The notes: generated by a model from the sequence alone, not told the origin. Numbered from the stretch's first letter, positions 1-7,886 are shown. The stretch: 35,177 bases of DNA from Gammaproteobacteria bacterium (GCA_005878835.1 VBMV01000076.1:1-35177); one strand, 5' to 3'. Translations and numbers: made by a program.

Positions 1-2890
1 GGACGTCGACGCTACGCCCGATCGGGATGGCGGCTGCCAGGTCAATGTAATTGTAATTCGGAATGTGGGCGGTGTACGGATAGAAGGCGGCGGCGAGCTG
101 CGGATTCGAACTCGAACGGTCCACGTCCGACTTGCCGATAAAACGCCACCGCAAGGTCACGTTCAGGCCCGCCCACGGCGTTCCCCAGGTCGTGTTCAGG
201 ACGTGACGCCACTCCGGCAGCGGCGCGAGGCAGGTGGTTCCCCATAAGCCGGAACAGTCATACCCCGGCAGGGTCGGCACGGGCTGGACATCGAAGTTCC
301 GAACGTAGGTTCCGATGAGACCGAAGCCCAGCTTACCCAATCCGCCGATGTTGAATCGGTAGTGCGCCGTCAGGTCCGCGCCTTTGGTCAAGAGCGTGCC
401 GATGTTCTGCTGCGGCGTGTTCACGAACTCGTTGTTGTTGAACCACAGCGAGCCGTCGATCGCGCCGCGGTGAATCTGGTTGCACAGATTACCCGTGAGC
501 GCACAATCGGCAATGACCGAGTTCGATGTCAGTTCGGTGATCCCTTGCTTGATCTTGATGTTGAATGCGTCGACCGATGCCACCAGGCCGGGAATTGACT
601 GCGGCTGGAACACGATCCCGAAGGTGTAGGTGTCGGCGACTTCCGGAACGAGGGTGGAGGTTCCCCCCGTCTGCGTGTTGATCTGCGCAGCTGGGTTGGC
701 GAGGATATTGCCGTACTGCGCGGGTGTCACACCCGTTCGCTCGCACTGGGCCAGCGAATACACCGGTGCAGACCCCCAGCACGCATCGGCCGTGCCGCCC
801 GAACCGACCGCGGCCGGCTGGAAGAGCTCGCCGATGCTCGGCGCGCGCACGGCGCGGTTGTAGCCGCCGCGAACGCGAACGTCCTGAACCGGTGCCCACT
901 CGAGGCCGAACTTGTAGGTGTTGGTGTTGAAGCCGAGGGTGTAGCTCGAGTATCGATAGCCCGCGTTGAGCGACAGCAGGTACGCTCCCGGCTTCTCATC
1001 GAGCAGCGGCAGCCGCATTTCCGTGAACCCCTCCCAGACACGGAATGCGCCGTTGACCGCCCTGGAGGGGGCGCCGCCGGACTGGAAGCCGTTCTTGTAT
1101 ATGAAGTCCGGGTCGAAGACGTAGCTCTCCTGCCGGTATTCCGCGCCCACGTTCACGTTCAGCCCGCTGTTTGCCGAGGGTAGCTTGGCCCCGTACTTGC
1201 CCAGGTCACCCGTGACTGAGCTGTCGGCCACGTACTCCGTGGCCTTTGCCGTGTAGCTCGCAGGCACCGACAGGAAATTCAGCGCCGCTTGCGTCACGCC
1301 GCCCTTCTGCCAGATGTTCCAGGGGACGCAGGTCGGATCGGCGCCACTGAGCGCCGCTGCGCACACCGGGGCGCCGGCAGGTACGCCCAGGACGCCGTTC
1401 GTCGCCGGGTTGGGCACCACGTTGAGGGCCTCCGCAATCTGCGGCGTGCCGAGGAAATTCGCCTCCTGATCCTCGAACTGGGTGATGCCGACCTGAGCAT
1501 AGGCGTCGTAGGTCCAGACATCGTTGATCGGGCCTTTGACACCCAGCACCTGGCGAATCGAGTTGGAGCTGTAATTGTCCTGCCGCCCGCCGCCTTCGAC
1601 GTTGCGCCGACCGACCAGCATGGTGAACTGGGTGCCGCTGCCGCCGAAGAGCGCCTGATTTTCCGCGAGATTGCTCGGCGTGCAGATGAGGCTGACCTGC
1701 TGTGCCGTCAGCAGCGGGTTGTTGCAGGCCGTCTGGAATTGCGTGAAGGCGAATGCGCCGCTCGGGCCGTACTGCGCGGTCGAGGTATTGCGCGCATACA
1801 TGGTCTCGGAATAGACGCTGGCGTGCTCGCTCGCGTCGTAATGCACGAACGCGCCCGCGGTCCAGCGCTCTGCGCCGCGCTGAAAGTAGCTGAGCGCACC
1901 GTAGTTGTAGGAGTCCAGGGAGGACTTGTACGCCCGGAACAGCCCAGTCGTCGGATCGACCGCGTCGTTGAGGAGTCTCGTGACTTTGGTGCCGACCAGG
2001 CCTTCCAAGAGGAACCGGCCGTGACCGCTGGTCGATGAGCCGCCGCAGATGGGCGGGACGGTCACGTCGCTCGAGCCGCCGTTGAGGGTGCAGCCGGCAT
2101 GGTCGAACTGGTACCCCACCGCCGGAGAGGAATTGAGATAGGTCGCATACGCCGTGCCGTTGCCACGGCCGTCTGCGAAATTCGCGCCCATGATGAGCGA
2201 CAGTGATCGATTCTGGCCGGTATTGACGGTGCTGGGCGGAATCGGGTTGCCCGAGTCTCGCAGGAAGCCGAGGTACTGGGCGTTGTCGTTCTTGTGATTG
2301 TTGAAGCTGTAGTCAGTGTCAAGCTTCACGCCTTCGTAGTGCGTATTGAGCACGAAGTTGACGACACCCGCGACTGCATCGGCACCGTAAACTGCGGAGG
2401 CGCCACCGGTGAGCACATCGACGCGCTCGATCAGCTGCGCCGGGATCTGGTTCAAGTCGGCCGAGTTGGCAAAGCCGCCTGGACCGGTGACCCCGCCCGC
2501 GCCGCCCGGATTCATGCGCCGGTTGTTGATCAGCACCAGGGTACGCTGCGAGCCGAGATCGCGCACGCTCACCGTGTTGATGCCGATGGTGCTGATGGAG
2601 TTGCCCGAGGGGGATTCCGTGCTGATGGAGGGCAAATTCTGCAGAACGTCCTCAGTTCGCACCAACCCGGTCTGCTGGATGTCTACTGCCGTCACGGTGG
2701 TGATGGGGCTGATGGAGATGTCATTCGGAGCCTGTAGCAGGCGCGAGCCGGTGACCACGACCTCCTCGACCGGCGCAGGCGCTGCCGCGGGTGCAGCCTG
2801 AGCGTAGACGAGCGGGCCGCTCGCTGAGCTCGCGCATGCGGCGAGCGCCAGACGAACCGCGTTCCGCACGTTTCGACTTGGATTCGTCAT
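1..2890 (-). CDS. TonB-dependent outer-membrane receptor (3' end cut by window edge)
   Basis: An open frame of about 963 codons runs from an ATG at 2890 to the left edge with no stop, so the C-terminal end of the barrel is missing. The N-terminus looks like a signal peptide (basic MTNPSRNVRNAVRLALAA, then ASGPLVYAQA). Next come a TonB-box/plug start (EEVVVTGSRL), a plug domain (ILINNRRMNPGG, IERVDVLTGGASAVYGADAVAGVVNFVL) and alternating aromatic beta-barrel strands. The segment VRGGYNRAVRAPSIGELF is typical of the late barrel in this family. Members take up siderophores, vitamins or oligosaccharides across the outer membrane using TonB/ExbBD energy. Nothing visible identifies the substrate. 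The 2OG-oxygenase pair and pgl lie next to it on the same strand; such oxygenases often accompany receptors of this subgroup. Confidence 0.93.
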   Translation of the reverse strand, partial: MTNPSRNVRNAVRLALAACASSASGPLVYAQAAPAAAPAPVEEVVVTGSRLLQAPNDISISPITTVTAVDIQQTGLVRTEDVLQNLPSISTESPSGNSISTIGINTVSVRDLGSQRTLVLINNRRMNPGGAGGVTGPGGFANSADLNQIPAQLIERVDVLTGGASAVYGADAVAGVVNFVLNTHYEGVKLDTDYSFNNHKNDNAQYLGFLRDSGNPIPPSTVNTGQNRSLSLIMGANFADGRGNGTAYATYLNSSPAVGYQFDHAGCTLNGGSSDVTVPPICGGSSTSGHGRFLLEGLVGTKVTRLLNDAVDPTTGLFRAYKSSLDSYNYGALSYFQRGAERWTAGAFVHYDASEHASVYSETMYARNTSTAQYGPSGAFAFTQFQTACNNPLLTAQQVSLICTPSNLAENQALFGGSGTQFTMLVGRRNVEGGGRQDNYSSNSIRQVLGVKGPINDVWTYDAYAQVGITQFEDQEANFLGTPQIAEALNVVPNPATNGVLGVPAGAPVCAAALSGADPTCVPWNIWQKGGVTQAALNFLSVPASYTAKATEYVADSSVTGDLGKYGAKLPSANSGLNVNVGAEYRQESYVFDPDFIYKNGFQSGGAPSRAVNGAFRVWEGFTEMRLPLLDEKPGAYLLSLNAGYRYSSYTLGFNTNTYKFGLEWAPVQDVRVRGGYNRAVRAPSIGELFQPAAVGSGGTADACWGSAPVYSLAQCERTGVTPAQYGNILANPAAQINTQTGGTSTLVPEVADTYTFGIVFQPQSIPGLVASVDAFNIKIKQGITELTSNSVIADCALTGNLCNQIHRGAIDGSLWFNNNEFVNTPQQNIGTLLTKGADLTAHYRFNIGGLGKLGFGLIGTYVRNFDVQPVPTLPGYDCSGLWGTTCLAPLPEWRHVLNTTWGTPWAGLNVTLRWRFIGKSDVDRSSSNPQLAAAFYPYTAHIPNYNYIDLAAAIPIGRSVDV

Positions 2891-2984
2891 TCGTGTAACT
2901 CCCAATTCAGATAAGCGCGTTCTATCCGCACTCTTGCAGGCATCATCCTGTCGAGTCGCGGAGGCCGCGGCGCGAGGCCGCGTG

Positions 2985-3013
2985 CTTATGGCATAAATAC
3001 TACACGGGCTCAA
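2985..3013 (-). promoter_or_regulatory. Candidate promoter of the TonB-dependent receptor
   Basis: On the minus strand TTGAGC (3013-3008) is followed after 17 nt by CATAAG (2990-2985). A TG lies one base upstream of the -10, giving an extended -10 pattern. It sits about 95 nt before the receptor ATG. Both boxes match the sigma-70 consensus only partly. Confidence 0.35.
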
Positions 3014-3081
3014 CAGCCGCGCAAAGAAATGACCGGCTTTCTTCAGCCATTTTTCCGACGAATCGCGCTCTGCCGCCGGCT

Positions 3082-3099
3082 TGTTGTATCAGTACAACA
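3082..3099. promoter_or_regulatory. Inverted repeat, candidate operator upstream of the receptor
   Basis: TGTTGTA-tcag-TACAACA is a perfect 7-bp inverted repeat with a 4-nt centre. It lies about 70 nt upstream of the candidate receptor -35 and 29 nt beyond the stop of the 2OG-oxygenase operon. The surrounding gap is one of few AT-richer places here. It looks like a binding site for a dimeric repressor. A terminator is less likely because no T-run follows on either strand. Confidence 0.4.
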
Positions 3100-3127
3100 G
3101 TAGCCCTCGCGTGCCGCATGCGCGACC

Positions 3128-3775
3128 CTAAGCGAACCAGCAGTTGGTCGCGACCGTAATCCGGGTGTCACGCCCGTAAAACGGAGTGACTTCATGAAAC
3201 ACGTACGACGGGAACACGATGACCTGCCCCTCCTCGAGGCGAACCTCGAGCGGGCTCAACCTGAAGCTCGCGTGCAGCTTCGCGTTCCCGGGATCCAGGT
3301 AGGCGTTTGCCCCGGGGCGGGGGTCAAAGAGACGCAGCAGCCCGCTCCCGGGCTGATCGGGCGGAACCTCCCCGACCCGGACGCAGTAAACCGCTGACCA
3401 GGAGGCCATCGGGTGGTTGTGGGACACGAAAGATCCGGCGTGACGGGTCACGTGGAACCAGGTGTGGTTGTGAAACTTGAGACTCGTGAAGTCCTGCGCG
3501 CTCACTGTCGACGCCTGCAGCACGGTCTCGGCCACGGTATCGAGCATGAACTTCCGCAGCTCCTGTACGCACGGTTCGGGCCAGCGGAAAAGGTTGAAGC
3601 GGCTCTCGAACACTTCCTCCTGCGGGATGTGGCTCGGCATGGGATTGCGGTGCTCGTCGGTCTCGCGGGCGAGAAACAGCGCCTCGAGCTCACGGTTCAG
3701 GCGCTCGCACGGCACGAGCCGCGCCTCGCCGAGCGGGACTGCGAATATAGGGCTGAGCCTTACCGCCGCGCTCAC
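3128..3775 (-). CDS. Putative 2OG-Fe(II) oxygenase, active-looking copy (TIGR02466-like)
   Basis: A 215-aa protein whose GTG start (3775) overlaps the TGA of the upstream paralogue as GTGA, so the two are probably translationally coupled. The longer frame running upstream over the paralogue lacks support. It has the marks of the TIGR02466/2OG-FeII_Oxy_5 group: FVSHNHPMASWSAVYCV with His119 and His121, LRLFDPRPG with Asp151, VIVFPSYVFHEV with His194, and GRDTRITVA with Arg205. These are expected to hold Fe(II) and 2-oxoglutarate in a double-stranded beta-helix fold. The substrate is unknown; relatives are thought to hydroxylate proteins or small molecules. It is the last gene of a pgl-oxygenase-oxygenase operon. 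Confidence 0.8.
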   Translation of the reverse strand: MSAAVRLSPIFAVPLGEARLVPCERLNRELEALFLARETDEHRNPMPSHIPQEEVFESRFNLFRWPEPCVQELRKFMLDTVAETVLQASTVSAQDFTSLKFHNHTWFHVTRHAGSFVSHNHPMASWSAVYCVRVGEVPPDQPGSGLLRLFDPRPGANAYLDPGNAKLHASFRLSPLEVRLEEGQVIVFPSYVFHEVTPFYGRDTRITVATNCWFA

Positions 3776-4446
3776 CACGGTGGCATCCACGCCTGATGAT
3801 CGGAGGCGACGAAGCGGACGCGCGCGGTCACTATCACGAGTGCACCCGCTGCGCGCACCATCGCAATCTCGTGCGTGATCGCGGCCGGGAAGACCGCCAT
3901 CTGCCCCGGGACCGGCCGCCAGGCGTAGTGACCCGGCCGGTACGGAACGCGGATACCGCTGTGGGTCGCGTCCTGAAACATCGGCCCGGGGCGCGACTCG
4001 TGCATCCTCAACACGCCGCTGTCGAGGCGCGCCTTCGCGGGCGCAGGCGCCGTCACGCAGTACAGCGCAAGCCAGGAGGCGTTCGGATAGCTCGCCGGGG
4101 GCACGCAGCCGTCGGACCTGACTATGGTGAACCACGCGCGTGCCTGGACGCGCAGCGCCGCGAACTGCTCGGCGCCGAGATCATTGATCGACGCGGCGAC
4201 CGAACCCACGCCCGCCAGCATCCCGCTGATCGCCTGCCGCACCGGCTCCTCGGGCCAGTCGGTGAGGTCTGCACGACTGCGGAAGGTGAGCGCCCCCTGG
4301 GGGGCGAGCGGATCGCGCCATTGCGCGGTTGCGCGCTCGGCGAACAGCGCAGCGAGTGCGGGATTGAGCGTCTGCGCCTCCGGCAGCGACACCACGCCGA
4401 ACGGCGTGGCGAACAGCGGGACCACATGCGGCGCCGGCGTGCTCAT
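3772..4446 (-). CDS. Degenerate 2OG-Fe(II) oxygenase paralogue (possible pseudoenzyme)
   Basis: A 224-aa protein starting at the ATG at 4446, which overlaps the pgl stop as ATGA. It is collinear with the downstream oxygenase: PLFATPFGVVSLPEAQTLN at the start, ASWLALYCV in the core, and GQMAVFPAAITHEI near the end. The key residues differ. The HNHP motif of the neighbour is replaced by ASYP (Tyr120), DPR is replaced by ESR (Glu150), and the distal Arg is absent (GALVIVTARV). Only the last His (192) remains. The frame is intact and the N- and C-termini are well preserved, so it is not an obvious pseudogene. It may be a non-catalytic partner of the next gene or have a different activity. Confidence 0.72.
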   Translation of the reverse strand: MSTPAPHVVPLFATPFGVVSLPEAQTLNPALAALFAERATAQWRDPLAPQGALTFRSRADLTDWPEEPVRQAISGMLAGVGSVAASINDLGAEQFAALRVQARAWFTIVRSDGCVPPASYPNASWLALYCVTAPAPAKARLDSGVLRMHESRPGPMFQDATHSGIRVPYRPGHYAWRPVPGQMAVFPAAITHEIAMVRAAGALVIVTARVRFVASDHQAWMPPW

Positions 4447-5162
4447 CGGCGATTCGCCGGGGCCCCGGCGGCAGGCAGCAGGTCGGTGGCGTTGGCGTCG
4501 TGCACCCACAGCTCCACACGCGGGCATCCCTGCACCGCGCGCCAGGCGATCAGGTTTGGATCCTGCGCGATCAGGGCCGCTATGGCCAGGTGCTTGCCGC
4601 TGCTGGCGACCACGAACACCGGCTCCTGCACCCGCGAGAGGAACTCCGGCGTCACGCTCACCGCCGACATCCCGTCCGGGCGGTGCACGGCGATCGCCAG
4701 GTGTCCGCTCGCGCGTTCCAGGTCCGCCGTGCCAAACAGTGACGCGGTGTGGCCGTCGGCGCCGAGCCCGAGGAGTCCCAACCCGAGGGGCACGCCGGCA
4801 TTCAATAGTGCCGCGAGCTGCCGTTCATAATCGCCGGCTGCCTCCTCGATCGGCAGCTCGGTGCGCACGCGCGCCACCGCGCTAGCCGGCAGTGCGAGCG
4901 CCTCCAGGAGCGCTCGCGCCTGGTGATAGTTACTGGCGTCCGCATCGGGCGGCACGTAGCGCTCGTCGGAGAAGAGGACGTGCAGCCGATCATGAGGCAG
5001 GGGGCCGCGCGCGAGCTCCCGGTATGCTGGCAGCGGCGTGGTGCCGCCCGAGAGCATGATGGCCGAAGCGCCGCTCGCGCCGATCGCCTGCCGCAGGCGC
5101 TGCTCGAGGGCCGCATCGAGCGCAGCGCGCGATGCGAAGCGGCGCGTTATCAGTGTAGTCAT
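4443..5162 (-). CDS. pgl: 6-phosphogluconolactonase
   Basis: A 239-aa protein of the DevB/Pgl type, the usual length for the family. It hydrolyses 6-phosphoglucono-1,5-lactone to 6-phosphogluconate, step two of the oxidative pentose phosphate and Entner-Doudoroff routes in the cytosol. Visible motifs are LSGGTTPLPAYREL (37-50), LFSDERYVPPDADASNYHQA (64-82), GLGADGHTASLF (132-143) and SSGKHLAI (187-194). The start is the ATG at 5162 (MTTLITRRFAS); the frame upstream of it reads as non-coding antisense to vapC. The start lacks a strong Shine-Dalgarno. Its stop overlaps the next ATG (ATGA). It is unusual that it is not next to zwf, edd or glk but leads two oxygenase genes. Confidence 0.93.
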   Translation of the reverse strand: MTTLITRRFASRAALDAALEQRLRQAIGASGASAIMLSGGTTPLPAYRELARGPLPHDRLHVLFSDERYVPPDADASNYHQARALLEALALPASAVARVRTELPIEEAAGDYERQLAALLNAGVPLGLGLLGLGADGHTASLFGTADLERASGHLAIAVHRPDGMSAVSVTPEFLSRVQEPVFVVASSGKHLAIAALIAQDPNLIAWRAVQGCPRVELWVHDANATDLLPAAGAPANRR

Positions 5163-5226
5163 GAATGGAAGCTCGGACCCAACGGGTGGGGGTGACCACT
5201 GGCTGCGGTGGGGTGCGCGCGGCGCG

Positions 5227-5658
5227 CTACGAAAGCGGGTTTCGGACGGGGAGCTGCGGAAATCTGCTGAAATCCCCATCCGCCGACCACAGCTCCGAAA
5301 CACCATGATGCAGGCATAGTGCCGCGATCCGGGCGTCGTGGACCAACGGGCCCCGGACCTGCGCCGCGCGCGACTGCTCGCGCAGCTTGTCGAGATAACC
5401 CTCGCTTTCACTCAGCAACTGAAGGTTCTCATAGGCCTGCCACGAGTCGATGGCGTCGAATGCAACCGCGAGCGGCGTCGGATCCTTGAATATCCGCGGA
5501 TGAGTGACGATGGCGAGAAACTCGTGCACGCACGGCCACGGTATCGCCCAGAATGCACGGCCGCGGCGCAGCCCATCGAGCAGCGCCATGGCGGGAGTGT
5601 GGAAGGGGCTGTCCGCGCGGTGAGAATAGACGAGCAGATTCGTGTCGATCGCGATCAT
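5227..5658 (-). CDS. vapC: VapC-family PIN-domain toxin
   Basis: A 143-aa PIN-domain protein. The conserved acidic residues are all present: Asp5 in MIAIDTNLLVY, Glu46 in CVHEFLAI, Asp108 in VHDARIAA, and Asp127/Asp129 in WSADGDFSRF. VapC toxins are Mg2+-dependent RNases that cut tRNA or rRNA and are held inactive by their antitoxin. The ATG at 5658 overlaps the antitoxin stop as ATGA, the classic coupled layout. The target RNA cannot be told from sequence. Confidence 0.9.
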   Translation of the reverse strand: MIAIDTNLLVYSHRADSPFHTPAMALLDGLRRGRAFWAIPWPCVHEFLAIVTHPRIFKDPTPLAVAFDAIDSWQAYENLQLLSESEGYLDKLREQSRAAQVRGPLVHDARIAALCLHHGVSELWSADGDFSRFPQLPVRNPLS

Positions 5659-5903
5659 GCCCCGCGGCCGCGGTAGATCTCGGTGCGGATCCGCTCCCAG
5701 TTCGAGTCCTTGAACTCCTCGCTGAGGCCGCCTTTCCCGTAAGTGACGAGCGCCGACGCCTTCTGCAGACGGCGGCGCTGCCTGCCGGACAGCACCATCC
5801 GCAGTCCAGTCTCGGTCAGGGCCCGAAACGTGGTCTTCTGCTCGCGCGCGAGACGCTGCACGCGCTCGAAGAGGTCGTCGGCTATCTCGATCGTCGTCTT
5901 CAT
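5655..5903 (-). CDS. vapB: VapB-type ribbon-helix-helix antitoxin
   Basis: An 82-aa protein starting at the ATG at 5903 with MKTTIEIADDLFERVQRLAR, a ribbon-helix-helix DNA-binding N-terminus. The C-terminal half, including GLSEEFKDSNWERIRTEIY, has the form of a toxin-wrapping tail. An open frame runs further upstream, but it crosses the promoter and operator and is antisense-like, so the short form is preferred. No Shine-Dalgarno precedes the ATG. The -10 box lies 6 nt upstream of the ATG, which suggests a leaderless message. It forms an operon with vapC and is presumably autoregulated through the palindrome at 5919-5936. Confidence 0.87.
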   Translation of the reverse strand: MKTTIEIADDLFERVQRLAREQKTTFRALTETGLRMVLSGRQRRRLQKASALVTYGKGGLSEEFKDSNWERIRTEIYRGRGA

Positions 5904-5909
5904 CAGCTG

Positions 5910-5938
5910 ATCGTATGCGATATGGCTACCCATATCAA
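5910..5938 (-). promoter_or_regulatory. vapBC promoter with embedded palindromic operator
   Basis: On the minus strand TTGATA (5938-5933) and TACGAT (5915-5910) are separated by exactly 17 nt. A perfect inverted repeat, GATATGG-GTAG-CCATATC (5919-5936), covers the end of the -35 and most of the spacer, the right place for repression by VapB/VapBC. The predicted start of transcription falls on the A of the vapB ATG. Confidence 0.68.
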
Positions 5939-5977
5939 CGGCAGCACGACGGTCACGGACAGCATGGGCGACATGAA

Positions 5978-7114
5978 TTACCCGCTGCGCGGGCGCTCGC
6001 CCACCTGCGCCCGCAATTCGAACACGCGCCGGCCGCGCAGCCCGCGCAGCACGATGCTGCTGCCGGGCTTGTGGCCGGCGATGCGCCCGAGCGCATCCTG
6101 CGCGCTGCTCGGCGCCACCCCGTCGATCGCGAGCAGCAGGTCGCCGGGCTGCAGCCCCGCCTGCTGAGCGGGACTGCCCACGTACAGATTGCCGATGAGC
6201 ACTCCGGCCTGCGACAGACCCCACTGCTGCGCCTGCTCGTCCGAGAGATCCTGCGGAACGATGCCGATCCAGCCGCGGACCACCCGGCCGTGAGCGATGA
6301 TGTCGGCCATCACCCCGCGCACCATGTTCACCGGAATGGCGAAGCCGATGCCCTCGACGCCGATGTTCTTGGCGACGATGGCGGTGTTGATCCCGATCAG
6401 CGCGCCGCTGGAGTCGATGAGCGCGCCGCCCGAGTTGCCGAAGTTGATCGGCGCGTCCGTCTGGATGAAGTCCTCGAGCGGCGCGATCCCGAGCTGCTGG
6501 CGACCGGTGAAGCTCACGATCCCGTGAGTCACCGTCTGTGACAGGCCGATGGGATTGCCGATCGCCAGCACCACGTCGCCGACTCGAAGCTGATCGGAGC
6601 GCCCGAAGGTCGCCACCGGCAGGGCCTTGAGATCGATCTTCAGCACCGCGAGGTCCGTGTCCGGATCGCGGCCGACGATGCGCGCGTCCGCCACCCGGCC
6701 GTCGGCCAGCTGCACGCGGATCGAGTCGGCGTTGGCGATGACGTGCTGATTGGTGACGATGTGACCGCCCTCATCGACGATCACTCCCGAACCCAGGCTG
6801 CGCTCGATGCGCTGGCGGTAGCGCGGCATGTAGTCCCCGAACAGCTCCCCGAGCGAGGGCGCCACCCGCTCGGTGACCCGCCGCTCCGTGTAGATGTTGA
6901 CCACGGAGGGCGCGGCGCGCTGCACCGCGGCTGCGTAGGTGGCACGCTCCGGCCCCGGCAGTGCGCGGTCCGCGGCCGGTGCCGCCGGTCCCGGATCGTG
7001 GGCCGGCCCGCGAATCAGATCCGGGCGCAGGGCGACGATCAGGAAGGCGAGTGCCAGGCCTCCCACCACCGATCCCGCCACGAAGATCAATGCGCTTCCC
7101 CAGCGCTTGAGCAT
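5978..7114 (-). CDS. degS: DegS-type membrane-anchored periplasmic serine protease
   Basis: A 378-aa HtrA-family protease. Residues 7-29 form one N-terminal membrane anchor with no signal cleavage site. A trypsin-like domain follows with His124 (TNQHVIAN), Asp154 (DPDTDLAVLK) and Ser228 (NFGNSGGAL), then a single PDZ domain (about 275-375, with VGSPAQQAGLQPGDLLLAIDG). One PDZ plus an uncleaved anchor fits DegS/AlgW, which starts the sigma-E envelope-stress cascade by cutting the anti-sigma factor RseA/MucA, rather than two-PDZ DegP. The ATG at 7114 is preceded by CCGGAG about 8 nt upstream; the longer frame runs into the divergent pet promoter region. It is divergent from petABC. Confidence 0.9.
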   Translation of the reverse strand: MLKRWGSALIFVAGSVVGGLALAFLIVALRPDLIRGPAHDPGPAAPAADRALPGPERATYAAAVQRAAPSVVNIYTERRVTERVAPSLGELFGDYMPRYRQRIERSLGSGVIVDEGGHIVTNQHVIANADSIRVQLADGRVADARIVGRDPDTDLAVLKIDLKALPVATFGRSDQLRVGDVVLAIGNPIGLSQTVTHGIVSFTGRQQLGIAPLEDFIQTDAPINFGNSGGALIDSSGALIGINTAIVAKNIGVEGIGFAIPVNMVRGVMADIIAHGRVVRGWIGIVPQDLSDEQAQQWGLSQAGVLIGNLYVGSPAQQAGLQPGDLLLAIDGVAPSSAQDALGRIAGHKPGSSIVLRGLRGRRVFELRAQVGERPRSG

Positions 7115-7138
7115 GATGAACTCCGGGAAAATCCTCGC

Positions 7139-7159
7139 GTGCGCACCGCGGTGGCGCAC
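7139..7159. other. GC-rich inverted repeat in the degS leader
   Basis: GTGCGC and GCGCAC flank the 9-nt centre ACCGCGGTG, itself nearly palindromic. In the degS transcript this would fold as a strong hairpin 25-45 nt ahead of the start codon. It also lies just upstream of the petA -10 box. It could be an operator or a leader structure; nothing further can be said. Confidence 0.3.
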
Positions 7160-7182
7160 CCGGAAGGGGGTGTTCGTTTGTG

Positions 7183-7188
7183 TATAAT
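7183..7188 (+). promoter_or_regulatory. Candidate -10 box for petABC
   Basis: A perfect TATAAT lies 90 nt before the petA start in the divergent degS/petA gap, in otherwise GC-rich DNA. No good -35 is seen at 16-18 nt, so an activator or extended contacts may be needed. Confidence 0.4.
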
Positions 7189-7277
7189 GCGCCGCCCCCC
7201 GCAAGGTACGAAATCGCGCCACGCGCTTCAGTCGTCCGCGCGGCGGTGCGACGCGAACGAGAGTGGAGAGCGGTTGG

Positions 7278-7886
7278 ATGGCGGATCACGCAGTCGTCGC
7301 CGAGGATGAAGTCGACCTGAGCCGACGCAAGTTCCTCACCCGAGCGACGATCGCCACCGGCGCGGTCGGCACGGTGCTCGCCGCGGTGCCGTTCATCGAG
7401 TCGTGGAGCCCTTCCGAGCGTGCCCGGGCCCAGGGTGCGCCCACCGAGCTCGACCTCTCCAAGCTCGAGCCGGGCCAGATGGCGACCTCCGTGTGGCGCA
7501 AGTCCCCGGTCTACGTCGTGCGACGCACTCCCGACATGGTCGCGCGGATCGCCGGTCACGATGGGTTGCTGAAGGACCCGAAGTCCGAGAAGTCCGACCA
7601 GCCGCCCTATGCCCGCAACCCGCTGCGCTCGCGCAGCGCCGAGTTTCTGGTGCTGATCGGCACCTGTACGCACCTGGGGTGCCTGCCGAAGCAGCGCTTC
7701 GACGCGGGCGAGCTGTACCCGGACTGGCCGGGCGGCTTCTTCTGCCCCTGCCACGGGTCGCGGTTCGATCTTGCCGGCCGGGTGTTCGACGGCTCGCCTG
7801 CCTCGGCGAACCTGCGGGTCCCGCCGTACTCCTATCCGAATGCGCGCACGCTGCTGATCGGTGCCGACGAGCGGGGAGTCGCCTGA
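7278..7886 (+). CDS. petA: Ubiquinol-cytochrome c reductase, Rieske iron-sulfur subunit
   Basis: A 202-aa Rieske protein of the cytochrome bc1 complex. The N-terminus has a twin-arginine motif (LSRRKFLTRA) and a hydrophobic stretch (ATGAVGTVLAAVPFI) that acts as Tat signal and membrane anchor. The [2Fe-2S] ligands are in CTHLGC and CPCHGS, which also carry the disulfide cysteines. The subunit takes an electron from ubiquinol at the Qo site and passes it to cytochrome c1. The ATG at 7278 is chosen over the in-frame GTG at 7263 because GGAGAG sits about 7 nt upstream. The stop overlaps the petB start (TGATG). Confidence 0.97.
   Translation: MADHAVVAEDEVDLSRRKFLTRATIATGAVGTVLAAVPFIESWSPSERARAQGAPTELDLSKLEPGQMATSVWRKSPVYVVRRTPDMVARIAGHDGLLKDPKSEKSDQPPYARNPLRSRSAEFLVLIGTCTHLGCLPKQRFDAGELYPDWPGGFFCPCHGSRFDLAGRVFDGSPASANLRVPPYSYPNARTLLIGADERGVA

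Noticed and set aside
3032-3057. GGCT/AGCC stem followed by TTTTT as a terminator on the plus strand
   Set aside because: The stem is four base pairs and no plus-strand gene lies upstream.
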